NCBI GenBank assembly: GCA_034520625.1
Contig: JAXHNI010000008.1
Coordinates: forward strand, 248,001 to 312,000
Direction: 5' to 3'
From: JAANXG01 sp034520625
GTDB taxonomy: Bacteria; Pseudomonadota; Gammaproteobacteria; Arenicellales; JAANXG01
Length of the DNA: 64,000 bases
Shown here one piece after another: positions 16,044-24,609 of the stretch. The notes below the pieces were generated by a model. The model was not told where the DNA came from and searched no databases. It saw only the letters and a program-made list of their open reading frames with translations. The first letter of the stretch is position 1, and every line of letters begins with the position of its first letter. A program made the translations under genes and the position numbers.

Positions 16044-17075
16044 CTATGCGCTCCCGGTCACGGCCCACCGCATCCGGATCAGTGTATCTTCGAGCGACAG
16101 GGTGGGATCGAGCGGCCCATCGAGATCCTGCCGCATCCGGCCGATGGTATCGATTAGATCAAATGTAGCCTGTAATTGTAACCGCTGCGCCCGTTTTTGC
16201 AGCCATTGCCCAACATCCGGGTTGAACAGCCGATCCGCCGGCGCACCCAGACGGCAGCGGACCAGGTCCACCAGCACTTTCTGAGACAGTACCAATGCGT
16301 CCCCCAGTCCGACTTTTCGTATGCCGAGTTCGGCGACCGACGCCGGATCCGACTTGCCGCTGTACAGGGCTTCCAGGCCCTTCACCCACTGCTGCCGGAG
16401 CGGTATGCGGTCCTCCTCCACCAGGCGCAAGGCCTCCAGCGGCGCCCCCCCGGCCAGATTCAGCGCGACGTCGGCGGCGTCCCCGTCGATGCGCCCGGCC
16501 AGCCACTCGCGGGCCCCGTCCCGGGACGGCATGGAAAAGGTAACGATGGCACAGCGGCTGCGAACCGTGGCCGGCAGCCGGTGGGCCTGGTCGGTCACGC
16601 AAACCAGCAACGTGTCCGGCGGCGGTTCCTCCAGGAGTTTCAGCAGCGCGTTCGCGGCGTTGATATTCATCATGTGCGCGTCCAGCAACAGGACGATCTT
16701 GTAGCGGCTGCTGTGGACGCGGGTGCTGACCGCTTCGATCAGATGGCGGATCTGGCCGATGGTGATGACCGTTTTCGGCTTTGTACCCTTGGCGCGTTCC
16801 TCAATGTGGCGACGCGCGTAGCGGTGGTGCAGCGCCTCGCTGTCCTCAGTATCGATCTCCCGGGCAATGACATGGATGTCCGGGTGCGTGCCGGCATCGA
16901 ACAGCTCGCCGGCCCGCGGGTCGGACTCGGCGGTGAGATGCCTGGCAAATGCCATGGCGCACCGGGTCTTTCCCACCCCCGCCGGTCCCGCAAACAGCCA
17001 GGCGTGGGTCGAGCGCGCCCGTGCCGCCACCAGATGCTCCCATATCGAGCGGTTCCACGGATGGACCGGCGTCAT
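16044..17075 (-). CDS. holB: DNA polymerase III delta' subunit, lacking the zinc module
   Basis: A 343-residue AAA+ clamp-loader subunit. The P-loop is FAGPAGVGKTRCAMAFA, followed by the Walker B-like YKIVLLLDAHMMNINAANALLKLLEEPPPD and the SRCAIVTF region. The usual four-Cys zinc-binding stretch before AGTHPD is missing: the protein goes from HLTAESDPRAGELFDAGTHP with no Cys. It overlaps tmk by 4 bp (ATGA). Function in clamp loading is otherwise expected to be normal. Confidence 0.9.
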   Translation of the reverse strand: MTPVHPWNRSIWEHLVAARARSTHAWLFAGPAGVGKTRCAMAFARHLTAESDPRAGELFDAGTHPDIHVIAREIDTEDSEALHHRYARRHIEERAKGTKPKTVITIGQIRHLIEAVSTRVHSSRYKIVLLLDAHMMNINAANALLKLLEEPPPDTLLVCVTDQAHRLPATVRSRCAIVTFSMPSRDGAREWLAGRIDGDAADVALNLAGGAPLEALRLVEEDRIPLRQQWVKGLEALYSGKSDPASVAELGIRKVGLGDALVLSQKVLVDLVRCRLGAPADRLFNPDVGQWLQKRAQRLQLQATFDLIDTIGRMRQDLDGPLDPTLSLEDTLIRMRWAVTGSA

Positions 17076-17737
17076 GACCGCCCCGCCCGCTGCGGCTCGA
17101 GGCCCGGCGCGCTGATAAAGCGTTTCATGATGGCTTCCACCTCCCGGCCGACCTGGTCCAGGCTCCGGGCGGCGTTGACGATCCGGACCCGCTCCGGTTC
17201 CGCCCGGGCGCGCGACAGGTAGGCCCGCCGGACCTTGTCGCGGAATGTTCCGGCTTCGGACTCGAAGCGGTCCCGGCCTGTCGCCCGCATGGCGCCGGTG
17301 GCGCTGTCAATGTCGAACAGGATCGTCAGGTCCGGTCTCAAGTCACCCTGGACGAGCTGCTCCAGATCGGCGATGGCCGTGCTGTCCACGCCCCGGCCGC
17401 CGCCCTGATAGGCGTAGGTCGCGTCCGTGAAGCGATCGCAGACCACCCAGTTGCCGGCGGCGAGCGCCGGCCGGATCACCGAGCTCAAGTGCTGGGCGCG
17501 GGCCGCGAATATCAACAACAGCTCCGCCGTGGCATCGATCTCCGGGCCGTCGCGATGCAGCACGAGGTTGCGGATCTCATCGCCGAGGGGCGTGCCGCCC
17601 GGCTCGCGGGTCCGAACCACCGCGAACCCCGCGTCGCGCACGATCCGTTCCATGCGGTCCAGGTTCGTGGTTTTGCCGGCGCCGTCCGGGCCTTCCACGG
17701 TTATGAACCGTCCCGTCCTGCCCGGGTCCGTGCTCAT
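17072..17737 (-). CDS. tmk: Thymidylate kinase
   Basis: A 221-residue dTMP kinase. P-loop VEGPDGAGKTTNLDRM, substrate motif RTREPGGTPLGDEIRNLVL, and VVCDRFTDATYAYQGGGRG. It phosphorylates dTMP to dTDP in the cytosol. It is translationally coupled to holB. A 150-bp gap separates it from mltG upstream, where nothing distinctive is seen. Confidence 0.95.
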   Translation of the reverse strand: MSTDPGRTGRFITVEGPDGAGKTTNLDRMERIVRDAGFAVVRTREPGGTPLGDEIRNLVLHRDGPEIDATAELLLIFAARAQHLSSVIRPALAAGNWVVCDRFTDATYAYQGGGRGVDSTAIADLEQLVQGDLRPDLTILFDIDSATGAMRATGRDRFESEAGTFRDKVRRAYLSRARAEPERVRIVNAARSLDQVGREVEAIMKRFISAPGLEPQRAGRS

Positions 17738-17887
17738 GAACCGGTGCCGGCGGGTTTCCGCGCCGGGCCGGAGCGAAGACGCGGCTGCGAGGAGTTCACG
17801 AACCGTTGCCTCCCGCTGCGGAACACCGTGGCCGGCGCATCGAACCCCGGCGGAAACAGCAGACAGACGGAGGCCACGCGGCGATGC

Positions 17888-18940
17888 TCAGTTCTCGGGT
17901 TCATCCGCCCCGTCCTCTTCGCCCGATTCCGACCGGCTGCGGCGATTAATCTGGTACTCCGCGACCGCCCGGTTGTGCTCGGCGAGGGTATCGGAAAACT
18001 CGTGGGAACCATCGCCCCGGGAAACAAAGTACAGGGCCGTGGTCTCTGCCGGATTCAAGGCGGCATGCACCGAAGCCCGCCCGGGCATGGCGATCGGCGT
18101 GGGCGGCAGGCCGGCGCGGGTGTAGGTATTGTGCGCCGTATCGGACTCCAGATGGGCCCGGGTCAGGTTACCGTCGAAATCGTCGCCGAGCCCGTAGATC
18201 ACCGTCGGATCGGTCTGCAGACGCATTCCCTTTCGCAAGCGGTTGTGAAACACCCCGGCGATTGTGCGCCGCTCCGCGCTGCGGCCGGTTTCCTTCTCGA
18301 TGATGGACGCCAGCACCAGGGCTTCGTACCTGTTCTCGAGATCGACCGCCTGGTCACGGTTCTCCCATTCCTCGTCCAGCACCCGCACCATCGTGGCATG
18401 CGCCCGTCCCAGTATGTCCAGATCCGACATGTCGGCCGTGTAGTGATAAGTGTCCGGGAAAAACCAGCCTTCGGGATTCTTCTGTTCAGCATCGAGACGC
18501 TCCATGATCCCGGCTCTGGTGAGGTCGCGGGTTTCGATACGAAGCTTTTCAGCGCCGTAGAGCGCCTGCCGGAGCTCGGCGAAGGTCCAGCCCTCGATCA
18601 GCGTGATCGGTCGCTGTATCACCTTGCCGGACACGATAATTTTCAGCACTTCATCCACGGTGGCATCGGACGGGATGAAATACTCACCCGCGTGCAGGCG
18701 CCGGGTGTAGTCACTGGCATAGGCCCACAAGGTGAACGTATAGGGCTCGCTCAGGACCTCTTCCTCCACCAACCGCTCCGCGATGCGCTTGACTCCGCTT
18801 CCCGGGCTGACGACGAAGGAGTCGGAGCCCGACTTCACCGGCTGCAGGCCGGACCAGTACACGTACCCGGCGCCGGCCAGCACCAGCGCCATAAAGCCGA
18901 GCACCACGGTGCCAATCAGATATCGCCAGATTCTTCTCAT
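17888..18940 (-). CDS. mltG: Endolytic murein transglycosylase MltG
   Basis: A 350-residue YceG/MltG protein: one N-terminal membrane helix (about residues 5-27), a LysM-like region, then the catalytic domain with LVLASIIEKETGRSAERRTI and RLRKGMRLQTDPTVIYGLG. The catalytic Glu lies in EKE. It cleaves nascent glycan strands at the inner membrane. The ATG at 18940 puts the helix at the N-terminus; an upstream ATG at 18982 would add 14 residues. In E. coli pabC lies between fabF and mltG; it is missing here. Confidence 0.9.
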   Translation of the reverse strand: MRRIWRYLIGTVVLGFMALVLAGAGYVYWSGLQPVKSGSDSFVVSPGSGVKRIAERLVEEEVLSEPYTFTLWAYASDYTRRLHAGEYFIPSDATVDEVLKIIVSGKVIQRPITLIEGWTFAELRQALYGAEKLRIETRDLTRAGIMERLDAEQKNPEGWFFPDTYHYTADMSDLDILGRAHATMVRVLDEEWENRDQAVDLENRYEALVLASIIEKETGRSAERRTIAGVFHNRLRKGMRLQTDPTVIYGLGDDFDGNLTRAHLESDTAHNTYTRAGLPPTPIAMPGRASVHAALNPAETTALYFVSRGDGSHEFSDTLAEHNRAVAEYQINRRSRSESGEEDGADEPEN

Positions 18941-19122
18941 ACAGTCGGTCTTGCGGGACTCCAGGGACAGTCCCGATAGCATAGCGGTAATGATCCGCCC
19001 GCGTCACCGGCCGGGGACCAGCTGCGCAATCGCACCGGGCGTCTGTCGTTCGACTTCTGCGGCGGTGCCGGGATGGCATGCCGCCCCGCGCCGTCGATCA
19101 TGACCGCGTGCGGCCGGCAGGC

Positions 19123-20364
19123 TCAGTCGAAGCGGGTCAGCGCGATGGTGCCGTTGGTGCCGCCGAACCCGAACGAGTTGCTGAGGGCGGCGCGAATTCT
19201 GGCTTCCCGCGCGGTATTGGGCACGAAATCGAGATCGCATTCCGGATCCTGATCGTGCAGATTGATGGTCGGGGGAATCACGCCCCGGTCGATTGCCAGT
19301 GCCGTATACACGGCCTCCACGCCGCCGGCGGCACCGAGGAGATGTCCCACCATGGACTTCGTGGAACTGACCGCCAGCTTGCGGGCGTGGTCTCCCATGC
19401 TGCGCTTGATGGCGACGGTTTCCGCCAGGTCACCCAGCGGCGTGGAAGTGCCGTGGGCATTGATATAGTCGATATCGTCGGGGTTAAGGCCGGCGTTGCG
19501 CAGACAGTTGTCCATGCTGGATGCCGCGCCTTCGCCGCCGGGGGCCGGCTGCGTCATGTGGTGGGCGTCCGCGCTCATGCCGAACCCGGCCACTTCCGCG
19601 TAGATATGAGCACCGCGCGCCCGGGCGTGCCCGGCTTCCTCCAGCACCACGACGCCGGCGCCTTCGCCCATCACGAAACCGTCCCGGCCGGTGTCCCAGG
19701 GCCGGCTGGCCGTTGCGGGATCGTCGTTGCGGCCGCTCAGGGCCTTGGCGTTGGAGAAGCCGGCCATGGCGGTGGGGGTGATGGCGGCTTCGGTACCGCC
19801 CGCCACCATCATGTCGGCGTCGCCGTACTCAATCAGGCGCGACGCTTCGCCGATGGCATGGGTGCCCGTGGTGCAGGCGGTTACCATGGAAAGATTGGGG
19901 CCCTTGAGCCCGAACATGATGGACAGGTTGCCCGAGACCATATTGATGATGGACATCGGGACATAGAATGGAGACACGCGCCGCGGCCCCTTTTCCCTGT
20001 GCAGCAGGGTGGTCTGCTCGATGGTCTCCACTCCGCCGATGCCGGAACCTATGTAGACGCCGATACGAGGGGCGTTCGCTTCCGTCACGTCGATGCCGCA
20101 GTCCTTGACCGCATCGATGCCGGCGGCCATGCCGAGCTGGATGAACCGGTCCATCTTGCGGGCTTCCTTCGGACTCAGCCAGCGGGAGACGTCAAACTCG
20201 TCCGCCTGGCCGGCGATGGTGCAGGCCATGCCCGCCGGGTCGAACGCGGTAATCGGTCCGATACCGCCGACGCCGCCGGTGATGTTCGTCCAGTTGGCCT
20301 CGATGCCGACCCCGACCGGGGAAATAATACCCAGCCCGGTTATCACAACCCGGCGTCTGCTCAT
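19123..20364 (-). CDS. fabF: Beta-ketoacyl-ACP synthase II
   Basis: A 413-residue KAS II. Active-site Cys in MVTACTTGTHAIGEA, catalytic His residues in INAHGTSTPLGD and SMVGHLLGAAGG, and the C-terminal NSFGFGGTNG. It condenses acyl-ACP with malonyl-ACP. The ATG at 20364 (MSRRRVVITG) is the family start; an ATG five codons earlier is less likely. It lies 109 bp after acpP with a hairpin between, which may lower its expression relative to acpP. Confidence 0.95.
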   Translation of the reverse strand: MSRRRVVITGLGIISPVGVGIEANWTNITGGVGGIGPITAFDPAGMACTIAGQADEFDVSRWLSPKEARKMDRFIQLGMAAGIDAVKDCGIDVTEANAPRIGVYIGSGIGGVETIEQTTLLHREKGPRRVSPFYVPMSIINMVSGNLSIMFGLKGPNLSMVTACTTGTHAIGEASRLIEYGDADMMVAGGTEAAITPTAMAGFSNAKALSGRNDDPATASRPWDTGRDGFVMGEGAGVVVLEEAGHARARGAHIYAEVAGFGMSADAHHMTQPAPGGEGAASSMDNCLRNAGLNPDDIDYINAHGTSTPLGDLAETVAIKRSMGDHARKLAVSSTKSMVGHLLGAAGGVEAVYTALAIDRGVIPPTINLHDQDPECDLDFVPNTAREARIRAALSNSFGFGGTNGTIALTRFD

Positions 20365-20415
20365 GATGCGTCCCCGCAAACTCTGCTCATTGGGTGGACA
20401 TTTAAGTCATGCCAG

Positions 20416-20450
20416 CAAAAAGCCGCTGCAGCGCATCGCGGCGCAGCGGC
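20416..20450 (-). terminator. Intrinsic terminator or attenuator between acpP and fabF
   Basis: On the minus strand, GCCGCTGC and GCAGCGGC form an 8-bp GC stem followed by TTTTTG. Its position after acpP fits partial termination, letting acpP exceed fabF. Confidence 0.6.
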
Positions 20451-20472
20451 CTCCCGACACCGGCGACCCGCA

Positions 20473-20706
20473 TCACGTATTATTGTTGATGTAATCGATG
20501 GCCTGCTGAACCGTGGTGATTTTTTCTGCTTCTTCGTCCGGAATTTCGGTATCGAACTCTTCTTCCAGAGCCATGACGAGCTCAACGGTATCCAAAGAAT
20601 CCGCGCCCAAATCATCTACGAACGATGCTTCCGCCGTTACCTGCTCCTCTCCCACGCCGAGTTGCTCGACGACGATCTTCTTTACGCGTTCTTCGATACT
20701 GCTCAT
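20473..20706 (-). CDS. acpP: Acyl carrier protein
   Basis: A 77-residue acidic ACP with the phosphopantetheine Ser in GADSLDTVELVMALEEEF. The family start MSSIEERVKKIVVEQLGV fixes the ATG at 20706; GGAGG lies 11 nt upstream. It carries acyl chains for FabG, FabF, FabH and PlsX encoded around it. The 150-bp gap to fabG may hold its own promoter. Confidence 0.96.
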   Translation of the reverse strand: MSSIEERVKKIVVEQLGVGEEQVTAEASFVDDLGADSLDTVELVMALEEEFDTEIPDEEAEKITTVQQAIDYINNNT

Positions 20707-20856
20707 AAGATTGGTTTCCTCCAAGAATAGCCGGCCTCTAAAGGCCGCATAGTTAACAACAAACTAATTTTCAAGTCCAACCCAATTCAAAGCCGGGCCG
20801 GACATGCCGAAATTTCTGAAGATGTCGCCATAACATCCTGATAATACTGGCCTTGA

Positions 20857-21603
20857 TCAACCCATGTACATGCCGCCGTTGACATGAAGCGTCACGCCGG
20901 TGACATACCCCGCGGCCGGAGAAACCAGGTACAGAACCGCCTGGGCGATGTCCTCCGGATCCCCCAGACGGCCCAGGGGGATCCCCGACAAAAGTTCGCC
21001 GCGCTGGGACTCGGTCAGGGCCCGCGTCATGTCGGTATCGATGAAACCCGGGGCTACGGCGTTCACGGTAATGCCCCGGTTGCCGACCTCCCGGGCCAGT
21101 GACTTCGTGAACCCGATGAGCCCGGCCTTGGCGGCGCTGTAATTGGTCTGCCCGGGGTTCCCCGATACGCCCACCACGGAGGTGATGCTCACAATCCGGC
21201 CCCGGCGAGCCTTGGTCATGCCCCGCAGGCAGGCTTTGCTTACCCGGTATGCGGATTTGAGGTCCGTATCCAGCACCGCATCCCATTCCTCCTCCTTCAT
21301 GCGCAGCAGCAGGTTGTCCCGGGTGATTCCCGCATTGTTCACGACAATGCCCGGTGCGCCGTACTCCCCGGTAATCTCGGCGACCAGCCCGGTCACCGCA
21401 TCGCTGTTGGTGACGTCCAGCCGGGCGCCCCGCCCCTTTATGTCCGCCTCGGCGAGATACGCCGAGATCGACCCCGCCCCGTCGTCCGATGTAGCGGTGC
21501 CCACCACCGTGGCGCCGGCGCCGCCCAGGGTGGCGGCGATGGCGCGGCCGATGCCGCGGGTGGCGCCGGTGACCAGACAGATTTCATTATTCAGTGAGGT
21601 CAT
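20857..21603 (-). CDS. fabG: 3-oxoacyl-ACP reductase FabG
   Basis: A 248-residue short-chain dehydrogenase. NADPH site VTGATRGIGRAIA, NNAG motif, catalytic SITSVVG and YSAAKAGLIGF, and a C-terminus ending GGMYMG as in genuine FabG. It reduces 3-ketoacyl-ACP. It follows fabH by 55 bp. fabD, which normally sits between fabH and fabG, is absent. Confidence 0.95.
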   Translation of the reverse strand: MTSLNNEICLVTGATRGIGRAIAATLGGAGATVVGTATSDDGAGSISAYLAEADIKGRGARLDVTNSDAVTGLVAEITGEYGAPGIVVNNAGITRDNLLLRMKEEEWDAVLDTDLKSAYRVSKACLRGMTKARRGRIVSITSVVGVSGNPGQTNYSAAKAGLIGFTKSLAREVGNRGITVNAVAPGFIDTDMTRALTESQRGELLSGIPLGRLGDPEDIAQAVLYLVSPAAGYVTGVTLHVNGGMYMG

Positions 21604-21658
21604 GGGTCTGTATGCCGGTGTTGATGGCTTCGAAAGGCGCGAGTCAAACGGTTTTCGC

Positions 21659-22630
21659 TCAATAACGCAACAGTGCCGAGCCCCAGGCGAATCCGCCGCC
21701 GAAGCCCTCCATGATGATGGTGTCGCCGCGTTTGATCCGGCCGTCGCGGACCCCCTCGTCGAAGGCCATGGGGATGGAAGCCGCGGAGGTGTTGCCGTGC
21801 CGGTCGACGGTGACGATGACCTGATCCATGCTCATCTGCAGCTTTTTGGCGGTGGCCGCGATGATGCGGATATTCGCCTGGTGCGGCACCAGCCAGTCGA
21901 CGTCGGATTTCTGCATGCCATTGTGGTCGAGGGTCTCATCGACGATGTCCCCCAGGGCCTTCACCGCCCACTTGAACACCTCGCTGCCCTGCATCTGGGT
22001 ATAGGCCTCGCCCCGCACGACCTGGGAATAATTGGACGAGACCCCGGATGACACGTTGAGCAGCTCGTGGTAGCGGCCGTCGGCGTGCAGATGGGTGGAA
22101 ATGATGCCCGGCTCGTCGGCGGCCTCCAGTACCACGGCGCCGGCGCCGTCGCCGAAAAGCACGCAGGTGTTGCGGTCCGTCCAGTCCAGGATGCGCGTGA
22201 ACGTCTCTGCGCCCACCACCAGCGCACGGGTACAGCCGCCGGTCTGAAAGTACCGGTGCACCACATCCATGGCATAGACGAAGCCCGCGCAGACCGCCTG
22301 GACGTCGAAGGCCGGACAGCCCGTGCGGATCCCCAGGCGGTTCTGCAGGAGGCAGGCGACGCTCGGGAAAACCAGGTCCGGGGTCGTGGTCGCCACGACG
22401 ATCAGGTCCAGGTCCGAGGGCTGGATACCCGCCGCCTGTATGGCGCGCCGGGCGGCCTGCTCCGCCAGGTCGGAAGTCATCTCGTCGGCCGCCGCGACAT
22501 GGCGTTGCCTGATGCCGGTGCGGGCGACGATCCATTCGTCCGTGGTGTCGAGGGTGGCCTCCAGTTCGGCGTTCGGCATGATCCGTTCCGGCAGATAGCT
22601 GCCCGTCCCGGTGACGCGGGCAGTCTTCAA
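21659..22630 (-). CDS. fabH: Beta-ketoacyl-ACP synthase III
   Basis: A 323-residue KAS III that starts fatty acid synthesis. Active-site Cys in FDVQAVCAGFVYAM, His in LVPHQANIRII, Asn in DRHGNTSAASIP. The start is a TTG at 22630 overlapping the plsX stop as TTGA; this gives the family N-terminus MKTARVTGTGSYLPE and leaves no other start nearby. Translation is therefore probably coupled to plsX. Confidence 0.93.
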   Translation of the reverse strand: MKTARVTGTGSYLPERIMPNAELEATLDTTDEWIVARTGIRQRHVAAADEMTSDLAEQAARRAIQAAGIQPSDLDLIVVATTTPDLVFPSVACLLQNRLGIRTGCPAFDVQAVCAGFVYAMDVVHRYFQTGGCTRALVVGAETFTRILDWTDRNTCVLFGDGAGAVVLEAADEPGIISTHLHADGRYHELLNVSSGVSSNYSQVVRGEAYTQMQGSEVFKWAVKALGDIVDETLDHNGMQKSDVDWLVPHQANIRIIAATAKKLQMSMDQVIVTVDRHGNTSAASIPMAFDEGVRDGRIKRGDTIIMEGFGGGFAWGSALLRY

Positions 22631-23646
22631 GCGGATGCTCCCTGCATCAGCTGCGCCAGCTCGGTGCGGATATTGTCCGGCACCTGGTGCCGCGCCTGCT
22701 GCACCGCCTCGGTGATGGCCTGGTGGAACGCCAGCACGTCGGCGCTTCCGTGGCTCTTGATGACGATGCCGTTCAGCCCCACGAACACGGCACCGTTGTA
22801 TCGGCGGTGGTCGATGCGCCGGCGGAACCGTTTGATCACGGGAATCGCACACAACCCGGCGAGACGCGTGAGGACATTGGAATTGAATTCCTCCCGCATC
22901 AGCTGGGTGATGAACTGAGCCAGGCCCTCGCTGGTCTTGAGGGAGACGTTTCCGTCAAAGCCATCGCAAACGATCACGTCTACATCGCCCGTGTAGATGG
23001 CATCGCCCTCGACATATCCCTTGAAGTTGATATTGCTTTCACGTATCAGCTTGTTCGCTTCCTTGATCGTTTCGTTGCCCTTGATGTCCTCGACGCCGAT
23101 ATTCAGCAGCCCTACCGACGGGGACGGCTTGTCTTCCAGATATTTCACCAGAATGGACCCCATCAGGGCGAACTGCAACAGCAGGTATGCCGGGCTGTCT
23201 ACATTCGCCCCCAGGTCGAGCATGTGGACATGCCCCCGCAGGGACGGGATCCGGCCGACGATGGCGGGCCGGTCGATGCCCGGCAGGGTCTTGAGCACGA
23301 AACGCGCGCCGGCCATCAACGCCCCCGTATTGCCGGCGCTGACGCATGCGTGCGCCTCCCCGGACTTGACCATATTGATGGCGACGCGCATCGAGGAATC
23401 CTTCTTGTTGCGCAGCGCCAGTCCGGGAGGCTCGTCCATACTGACGATTTCCGACGCCTGTTGAATGCGCAGCCGGCTGTTGAAGCGCGACTCGCCGGCA
23501 CCGAGGTGGTCTTCGATGTCCCGGGAGCGCCCCACCAGGATGAGGTTCAGATCCGGATTGTTTTCGAGCGCGCTGATGCACGCCGGGATGGTTACCGACG
23601 GACCATGGTCACCGCCCATTGCATCGACAGCAACGGTTGTGGTCAC
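22627..23646 (-). CDS. plsX: Phosphate acyltransferase PlsX
   Basis: A 339-residue PlsX that makes acyl-phosphate from acyl-ACP for phospholipid synthesis. Signature VAVDAMGGDHGPSVTIPACI at the N-terminus, VSAGNTGALMAGARFVL and FDGNVSLKTSEGLA. The GTG at 23646 is chosen because it gives the family N-terminus; sequence upstream reads unlike PlsX. It lies 52 bp after rpmF. Confidence 0.93.
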   Translation of the reverse strand: MTTTVAVDAMGGDHGPSVTIPACISALENNPDLNLILVGRSRDIEDHLGAGESRFNSRLRIQQASEIVSMDEPPGLALRNKKDSSMRVAINMVKSGEAHACVSAGNTGALMAGARFVLKTLPGIDRPAIVGRIPSLRGHVHMLDLGANVDSPAYLLLQFALMGSILVKYLEDKPSPSVGLLNIGVEDIKGNETIKEANKLIRESNINFKGYVEGDAIYTGDVDVIVCDGFDGNVSLKTSEGLAQFITQLMREEFNSNVLTRLAGLCAIPVIKRFRRRIDHRRYNGAVFVGLNGIVIKSHGSADVLAFHQAITEAVQQARHQVPDNIRTELAQLMQGASA

Positions 23647-23698
23647 AGTATCAATTCCGCGTGAAACGTACCACCCGGGACGGGCAGCGGGTGATCGG

Positions 23699-23884
23699 CT
23701 ATTCCGAGTCTTCCTGGATTTCCACGACTTTCTTGCCGCGGTAGTAGCCGGTCTCCGTGATGTGGTGACGCCGGTGCAGCTCGCCCGTTGTCGAATCAAC
23801 GGACAGGGTCGGGCCTTTCAATGCGTCGTGGGAACGGCGCATATCGCGTTTCGAGGGTGTTTTACGGTTCTGTTGTACGGCCAT
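23699..23884 (-). CDS. rpmF: 50S ribosomal protein L32
   Basis: A 61-residue L32: MAVQQNRKTPSKRDMRRSHD and the C-terminal HHITETGYYRGKKVVE. This is the Cys-less (zinc-independent) form usual in many Gram-negatives. It begins the rpmF-plsX-fab run. The yceD (DUF177) gene that usually precedes rpmF is not upstream. Confidence 0.96.
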   Translation of the reverse strand: MAVQQNRKTPSKRDMRRSHDALKGPTLSVDSTTGELHRRHHITETGYYRGKKVVEIQEDSE

Positions 23885-24147
23885 GAGCTTCTCTGCTTTC
23901 CAGCAAATGGATCGGTTTTCGGCGGCGTGCGTCGCCCCCGGTGCAAGGTCGGCGCATCATATAGATGGACGCCCATTGTGTCAAAGCGTAGTGGAAATCC
24001 GGCGGCGGGCTTTATGCCGGAAAATCAGATACTTGCAATCGCGGGTGTTGACGGTGCCCGGCACGCCCCCGGGGCCATTCACCGACCCGTGGGCCATGGC
24101 CCGGTTCGGAAGCCCGATCGATGTGGTCGGTGTGTTGCCGGGGGGTC

Positions 24148-24259
24148 GGGCTGGTGACGGGGGCCATCCGCCAGGGCCGCTGTGAATACTTCCCTGTACG
24201 CTCTGGCTCAAACATCCCTGTTTTCGACAGCCCTGGGGGATGGCCCCCGTCACCAGCCC
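24148..24259. repeat. Long-stem hairpin repeat, copy 4 (type A)
   Basis: 29-bp arms (24148-24176 and 24231-24259) with one mismatch, around a 54-nt core. The mini-stem is TACT-TCCC-TGTA with one unpaired position. It lies between divergent rpmF and the heptosyltransferase gene. The remainder of the 23885-24609 gap holds the two fragments listed next and no gene. Confidence 0.85.
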
Positions 24260-24318
24260 TGGCCTGCGGGCCTCCGAACCTGGCCAGGGCCCTGGGGGAC
24301 GCGCCGCCGATCGAGTCT

Positions 24319-24360
24319 GGAACGCTCCGAATGTCACCAATTCAGCGGCGGGGTACCCTC
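24319..24360. repeat. Decayed end of a CACTA-type element
   Basis: GGAACGCTCCGAATGTCACC and GCGGCGGGGTACCCTCG resemble the right end of the element at 49068-49333 (there GAACACTCTGAATGTCAC then GGCGGGGTGCACTAG). Several substitutions mark it as a relic. Confidence 0.5.
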
Positions 24361-24407
24361 GCCGCCCGAGTGACAAACGACGGCAGGCAGGCATCGATAG
24401 CTCCGTG

Positions 24408-24460
24408 TGTGGGTCAGGCTTCATGCCTGACATGTCTGCCTTAAAGGCCAATCTACACGG
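24408..24460. repeat. TGTGGGTC hairpin repeat
   Basis: TGTGGGTCAGGCTTCATGCC is followed by TGACATGTCTGCCTTAAAGG and a diverged end. It is related to the complete copy at 61206-61255 and the tandem copies near 50178-50400. Confidence 0.55.
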
Positions 24461-24609
24461 ATTGGGGATTGCCGACAGATCTCTGCGTCTATCGCCCGGC
24501 GGGTATAGGGGAATGTAGAATTCCGGATCCGAACCGGGGATTGCTGGGGCAATGCAGCCGGACACCACACCGGCAACCAGGCCCCGCGCCAGCCAATACG
24601 ATAATACGC

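Noticed and set aside
24469..24609. Upstream extension of the heptosyltransferase gene
   Set aside because: The frame is open but the sequence is repeat-derived and unlike glycosyltransferase N-termini; ATG 24610 fits better.
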